Shown here: positions 58,226-64,000 of the stretch, one piece after another
Position numbering within the stretch: position 1 is the stretch's first letter
Layout: each line of letters opens with the position of its first letter
Assembly (NCBI GenBank): GCA_026413225.1
Contig: CM048553.1
Coordinates: 42,262,001-42,326,000 of the forward strand
Direction: 5' to 3'
Length of the DNA: 64,000 nt
From: Otis tarda
Taxonomy: Eukaryota; Chordata; Aves; Otidiformes; Otididae
Made by a program: the position numbers and the translations under genes
Notes under the pieces: model-generated
What the model was told of the DNA's origin: nothing
Database searches by the model: none
The model's input: only the letters and a program-made list of their open reading frames with translations

Positions 58226-61200
58226 AATTGGACAAGGACAGCTTAAGGTTACTGTTCAAGTTTTATTAATTTCTTTCTTGCAGCATGCTCAGGTGAGCCC
58301 ACTTCATTCACAGTATCCAAGGTACTCATTCAATTGCCATAAGCAACCAGAATTCTGAAATAACAATTTTTTTTTTTTTTTTTAAATAAACTGGTAACTA
58401 CATTAATCAGCTTTGTAATTTTCTCTTTTTGGGGGTTATTTTTTTCAGTTTAGGTTTTTTACCTGTAGAAGGAGTTAGATAGTGTGAGCAAACTAGCTGG
58501 ACAGCTGAAACATTTCAGTTCAGCACCAACAGAATTGTTCTAGTCAAGTTGCCCAACCCATCCAAATGCCTTGTTGATTTACTGGGGAGAGCAACATAGC
58601 TCTTGGGGAAGAACAGAAAAAGTACTCCCTGGTCCGGGAATAGGCAAAAGCTAATACTGCTCAAAAGAGAAGCAGACACTCCAATAACTCACTGTTTCCA
58701 AGTGAGAAAGCTCACTTTTTCTGGCATTGCCAGAGAAAGAGCTGGTCTTTAAAGCATATCTGACAGTGATAATGCAGCATGAAACTGCTTCAGTTTCAAA
58801 ACCACTGCAATTCCTCCATCTAATATGTGTACAGATTGCTTATGAGGCGCTCCTGTGAAACGCATTTGCCTGAACAGCAGGCTAGACTGCCATGCATTAA
58901 AGGGCATGCACAGATGAATCTTCAATCAGCAACACCCTCTACACTCTCTGTTTCAGCAATAGTGTTACAAAAACCTAGTAGTGAAGATTGTCTTGGAGCT
59001 TTCTGGTGACTAAAGGTCTGATGCACGCCCAGCACGGCTGGGGCAGCTCAGTCCTGGCTGGCAGCACGGGCTTGCCAGACGCACGGTGCCATTCTGTTTG
59101 CACACATGGTCTTCATTCAGAAATGTTTTTACAGACTACTCTTTCCGAATTTTGCCAGTGATGATACAACAGGGGCTTCTCACGAAACACTGTACAGTGT
59201 CCTATGAAGACTTTTTTATTTTTGCAGGCCGCTGAGTCTTCCACTTTTAAAAATGCGGAATTTTAAGTGTATGTCAAAATACGAACAAGAAAAAAAAATA
59301 GGAGAGGAAAGATCTACCTTTTGCTATCACATTGCTAGTCACTCTTTAATGATTTATACCAAGGAGCTTGTACCTTCATTATCCTCCTTTAATGAAAAAC
59401 TACAGGAAGCAAAATTAACATTAGGCAAAAGGTCATTGTCAAGTTAGACTGAAATCTAACCACGAGTAGTGGCCACAGGTTCACACCAATTAGTAACAAT
59501 TTGGTTTATTTTCTGTTAGTAAAACACTCTGTAGATGGCTTGCTCCTCTGAAGTGCTCTTGGAAGGAACAGCAAATGGGCTGTGATGTCTCCTCCTCACA
59601 GGGGCCAGGAGTTTGACGACAGGTGGGATAACCTGAGCACCTGTGTGACTCCAGATGCAAACCTGTAGTTGGGTTATTTCATTATAAGCAAACAAGGAAC
59701 ATCTGAACATGTTGTTTGATGTCCTGCTGTATTAAGTTTTTTTTTTTCTAAGACTGAAAAATAGAAATTCTTATGCTTCTCCTGCTGTTACGCCTGGTAC
59801 CCATCTATTAACCTGGCCCGGGTCCAAGTTGGTGTTTATTAAATCATAACCGCAACAATGATTCTCTCCTGTAAGCATGCAGAAAATTAACATAAGAATA
59901 GATTTTCTTTTCAGGAGGGTAAGCTGCAGCTAAAGGAGGACTGATACAGTACAGCGAGGAACTCAGCAGTAAATTACACCTCTCTGATGTCGAGCTGTCC
60001 AAATAATCAGTGTCTTGTATAAGCAAAGTAGAAAGGAAACTGTGGTGCAGTCAGAGTCCATCTCTGCAGCGCAAGTGCTGAGGTGTCAGCTGCGGTGTGG
60101 GGATGAGAAAATGAGAACAAACTCCTCCTCTGACCACTGTAATAGGTACAAATATATTAACGTTGTGTGCACAGATGCAATGTTTGCAGGGGGCTGGCAT
60201 CAGTCCGTTCACTGGTATTTCAGCACAGATGTTGGCACTTTTTGTGGAGGGAAAAGAGGGCAAAAGAGCAGAAGACTGGATCTCCAAATTTTCCATAGGT
60301 ACTTCAGAATTCCCCACTTGAGCACTGTGTGTACTTCCATATATCAGAACTAGGTTTTGTGTATTTGGCACCCTACCTGTGCTGTCTAGTTCATATAGCT
60401 GTGCTAGTAATAGATACTGCCTCTCTAGAGAACTCGCTTTGCTTACATCCTTTGACCATCACAGCTGCAGCAAAAATACTACTATTACTTTGATCCATAG
60501 AAACAATCTCTCACCCCCACACACGTATAGCTCATTTTTACAGATTGTATTTGTAAAATAATTTTCCTGGGTGTTGTCTGAGGCTTATAACCATTGCCAG
60601 GTAAGTATTAGAAAATTATAATAATGAAAAACTGATGAAATCCCTAAGCCAAATTTAAACAGAAAAGAACTTGGTTAGTGTTTAGTATTAATGTAAAAAC
60701 AGATCCTGAAAATGTAAAATGATTGTTTGTTTTGTATTTTGGAAATACTGAGGGGCACAACAGAACTCAAGTTCTTACTGTACCAGTCAATAAGAAACAA
60801 TTTGCAGAGCTGGCCGTCTGGGTGGAGAAAAGAGAGGAAAAGTGAAAGAAAAAAAAAAATTCCTCCTCTCAATTTTTGCTGAAGAACAGAGAAACAGATC
60901 TATTAATTGGCTAGCCCAGTGTCATGCAGGGTTTGTGTGGCTGATCAAAGAAGAGAGATCAGGTCTCCAGAGTCCTGCTCCTCTGCCTCAACCACATGAT
61001 AATCCTTCATTTTAAATGCCTGCCAATCAGCTCTCCTGGTTATAAAACTGGCTGAAGTGTTATCACTGCAGTATGAAAATGGAACTACTCAGTGTTTGTC
61101 AAAGCCGGATGAACAAATGAAAACTCCCATTCCCCTGGCCTCAGGACTTTAGGTACCAGCTCTCTTAATATTTATAACAAAATTAAATGGGGCAAATTCT

Positions 61201-61374
61201 GTGAAACTAAGTAATCCAATAAACTCTCCTGGGAAAACTGGGCAATCTGAATAAAACAAATTTGCCGTAGCCAAGGGGGTAGCCTACATTTATATTACTT
61301 CTTCAAATGTAATTTCATTTTCAGCAGTTGCTGTAGATTTCTATTGACTGGGTTTTTGATAAGCACCAAGTAAA
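58226..61374. other. Unassigned AT-rich DNA
   Basis: A 17-T run lies at 58367-58383 and a small CpG-bearing patch near 59025-59095. No gene or mobile element is recognised. Confidence 0.5.
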
Positions 61375-61985
61375 GTGGTCCAGGTTTGCTCTCTCTTCTG
61401 TGGTAGGATTGTTCCCCATGTCAGGAGGACATGCTGCAAGGACGGGCTCTCTGTGCTGCTGTCTACCATGTGCGTTTCTTTACCTCATACTCAGCACTGT
61501 GGATTCACCATCGATACTCATATGTCGTGGTCTGTACAACCGGATGAGGGAGAAAAAACTCCCCATGACAAGATACGGGCTGCTCTCCTGTGTGCTGCGG
61601 CTGCGTCTCCTTGTGCGATCTCCCCCTTGTAGACTCCTGATGATCCCTTTGAGGGAAAAGCAGAGGAGTTTTGTGTGTTAGCAGTATGTCTGGGGAGCTG
61701 AAAAGACTTATTGGCAGTATTGTCAGTAGGGCTGAATTGCAATTAACAGGAGAACTGCAGCAAGGCTTCCTGAGGCTCTGGTACACTGTGGGGCCAACCC
61801 TGCCTCCTCCTCTCCAGAAGTGTGGGCCAGAAGCACTTGCCAACCACCCGTAGTGCGAGCCAGCTCCTGTCACCTCCGGTGGGAGGAGAGCTGAGGGCAC
61901 CTTCCCCGCAAGGGAAACCTCAGCTAATGATTTCCTGGAAGTAACGTGTCTGCCCATAACCTGAATATCAGTATCGTGCAACTCT
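61375..61985. other. CpG-richer patch with overlapping frames on both strands
   Basis: CpG (ATCGAT, GTCGTGG, CCGGATG, GATACGGG, GCGGCTGCG, GTGCGA, CCTCCGG) is denser than in the flanks. The minus strand is open for 158 codons (61505-61981) and the plus strand for 85-93 codons, but no frame resembles a known protein. TGTCGTGGT at about 61523 recalls the LTR start, yet the rest does not align to the two LTRs. It could be a decayed retroelement or a non-coding exon. Confidence 0.3.
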
Positions 61986-64000
61986 TTGAGGAGGCAGGAG
62001 TGATTTAGGAAATCAATCGTAGAACTTTAAAAATAGTTTCAGTTATTGGTGTTGAGTTTTACCTTTAAAAATATGAACTAAGCTGTGAAGCTTCAAAAAT
62101 CTGGTCTTAAACCCCAAATCCTCCAAGGTCTTAGGAAGCCACTTCCCAAAGGCATAAATTGCTTTTGAAAATAGGTTTTACGCATCTGGGACACACAAGT
62201 ATTTTCTAAAAGGGCTTGTAAAAGGCAGCATTGCTGCAGTTGATAATGGAGCTTCTGCATGTCTGAATTTCAACGAAATCGTCTCTCTGGATGGGGAAAA
62301 AAAAAAGTGTTCTCTTAAAAAAAAAAAAAAGCCACAATGTTTTGCCTTATTTATTTATCTCTATACAACACTTATTGAAAAGTGAGTCTCACTCCAGGCC
62401 TGCAGTATTTATCTGTATTTATCTGATTACACACATAATAGTTGTAGGATGCAGTCACCAAATTACAGGCTTTGATCTGCTCGCACAAGAGTAATTATGA
62501 CAAATTTGGCTAGCTTACCTGGAAACACTTTATTTGAATTCTGGACTCCTTTCAGACTGCTGCATGCTTTTCCTCCTCTGGGTACCCCATTCACTAATAG
62601 GTATCTTTGAACTGCAAATTTAAATTTTGCTTTCTGTGACCAAAGTTAATTTTGGAACCGTTTTCTTCTTTTTCACAAATCTCCTCCTCTGAGAGGTAAA
62701 TTGTATTTTATGTTCAAAAGAGCAAACAAGAATCAATTTACAGTGGCTTGGTGGCTATGAAAGTGTGATGTGTTGTGAGAGCTGGCAGCACCACAGCTGC
62801 CTGGACTTCCCTTGCTAAAGCAGCCGCACAAAGCGAGTCGCTGAAGAAATGGGAATATCTATTCCACAGGGCTCGCAGCCCAAATGATGCTTAACCAAGG
62901 TGTGCTGCCCTGCATAGGCTTGTGTTCAGGGGTCCTGCATGGTGCTGCTAGCCAGTGGTGGTGTTCATAGCAGCTCAGCCCTTTCTGCCATCAGCATAGC
63001 ACTTAGGTCTTGAGTAAATTGTTGTTGAGCAAATACGTTTCTTGGTGCCTGTGTGGTCTAACAGGATATGTTATTGGGAAACACTAAAAGGGCACATGGA
63101 TGCAACTAATTTCCCTTGTTAAGGTAGCTGGGAGGGCAGTGAACTGTACACTGATGTTTTTACTTTCGTGAATAAAGCCATGATAAAGCATTTTCCATAC
63201 TAGATCAAGCTGACTTCTAAACCCTGGAAAGCTCAGTAAAGCATTACAGACACTGCTTGTACCATCGTTCCTTGATTCACGATGTCTAAACCAGAAAGTC
63301 AGTTTGGCGTGCTGAAGTCTTGATCCCAGCTGCTGTATCTAGCACAAATTAGTGCTGTTTCACTGGTCTGGCCTTTGATGCTGTTAGGCGCTGGAGCTAG
63401 TAGGAAACTTTTCGCTATACTGACTTTTATCCTTTCTACCCATGTAATACTAAAGTTCATGGAGAAAAAAAAATTGTATTATTAGTAACATCTGAATTTT
63501 CTTTAGTACCAAATACTCAATATTATGTCTGATAGTCAAATATATGCCTCTTACTTCATTAAAAGGGTAATTTGTTCATCTCAGAGTTAACTTTCAAGGG
63601 TGAGTTATGGTATTTTTAGCTCCAGCCCGTGTGTTTTCTCATTGCCATATCACACTACCCCCTTATAAACCTTAGCTGCAAATGTCAGATGTGGAGGATT
63701 AATTCTGATTGATAAGGGAATTGCTTTAATATAAATTCATCTGTTGAATTACTTTATTACCTGAACCAACCTAATGTCTTAAGAATGTACCACACTTACC
63801 ACATAGTAAAATCTTTTTCAAATGCTAGAGTCTTTGCTTTATCATACATCAAAAGATTATGTTGGCTTCTTGGATAAAGCAAATCAAAGAAACCTACTTA
63901 CTTTCTATTTCCCGCCTCTAGCTAACTTAAATCCACGCTAGAATTTCATACTGCATGGTGCATTTTATTAATTGATGTTGCCATTTTGAGATATGATAAT
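61986..64000. other. Unassigned DNA to the right edge
   Basis: A-runs near 62297-62306 and 62317-62330, and a two-copy TATTTATCTG repeat at about 62405-62424. No gene is recognised. Confidence 0.5.

Noticed and set aside
1-64000. tRNA, rRNA, CRISPR or bacterial operon features
   Set aside because: No cloverleaf with A/B box words, no rRNA-like blocks, no regularly spaced direct-repeat arrays and no ribosome-binding-site-led tandem genes were seen. The sequence is vertebrate nuclear DNA.

Overview
The window reads as nuclear DNA of a bird or a close sauropsid relative. It is AT-rich and depleted in CpG, carries many poly(A)/poly(T) runs, and contains six 5'-truncated CR1 LINEs whose 3' ends carry the degenerate ATTCTATG tail typical of avian CR1. 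It also holds two solo-type LTRs of one endogenous-retrovirus family. I see no bacterial-style genes, operons, rRNA, tRNA or CRISPR, and I could not recognise any intact cellular protein-coding gene. Most open frames are short, low-complexity and unlike known proteins. The window is best read as a large intron or an intergenic segment.

Layout. At 1-1556 there is unassigned DNA. At 1557-1760 an old CR1 is cut by a 932-bp LTR (1761-2692) flanked by the 5-bp duplication AATAT. A strongly G/T-skewed tract lies at about 3119-3230. The longest CR1 (3708-4500) keeps a broken C-terminal reverse-transcriptase frame. A CpG-richer patch lies at 5810-6345. From 6.4 to 39 kb the DNA is mostly unassigned, with one short CR1 (15812-15887), a 78-bp-period minisatellite (24707-24836), perfect inverted repeats, a polypyrimidine-AG acceptor-like site near 11912, and an intriguing minus-strand frame at 29541-29894 that looks more protein-like than its surroundings. 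A second LTR of the same family lies inverted at 39015-39919, followed by a CR1 fragment (40534-40636). From 41 to 56 kb there is mostly unassigned DNA with a 23-bp tandem duplication, a strong G-quadruplex motif, a cluster of small hairpins and further palindromes. Two more CR1 copies (56118-56829 and 58150-58225) and a CpG-richer patch (about 61375-61985) complete the window.

How it fits together. The parts are remnants of independent insertions rather than a working pathway. All six CR1 pieces lie on the minus strand. Two CR1 subfamilies are visible by their 3' ends: 1557 and 40534 share one type, while 3708, 15812, 56118 and 58150 share another. The two LTRs complement each other: the first keeps its promoter region but lacks about 190 bp near its 3' end, and the second keeps that 3' part with a poly(A) signal but has lost the promoter part. 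I did not find a convincing new biological system. The strongest leads are the LTR family with its conserved antisense open frame, the minus-strand frame at 29.5-29.9 kb, and the cluster of perfect inverted repeats.
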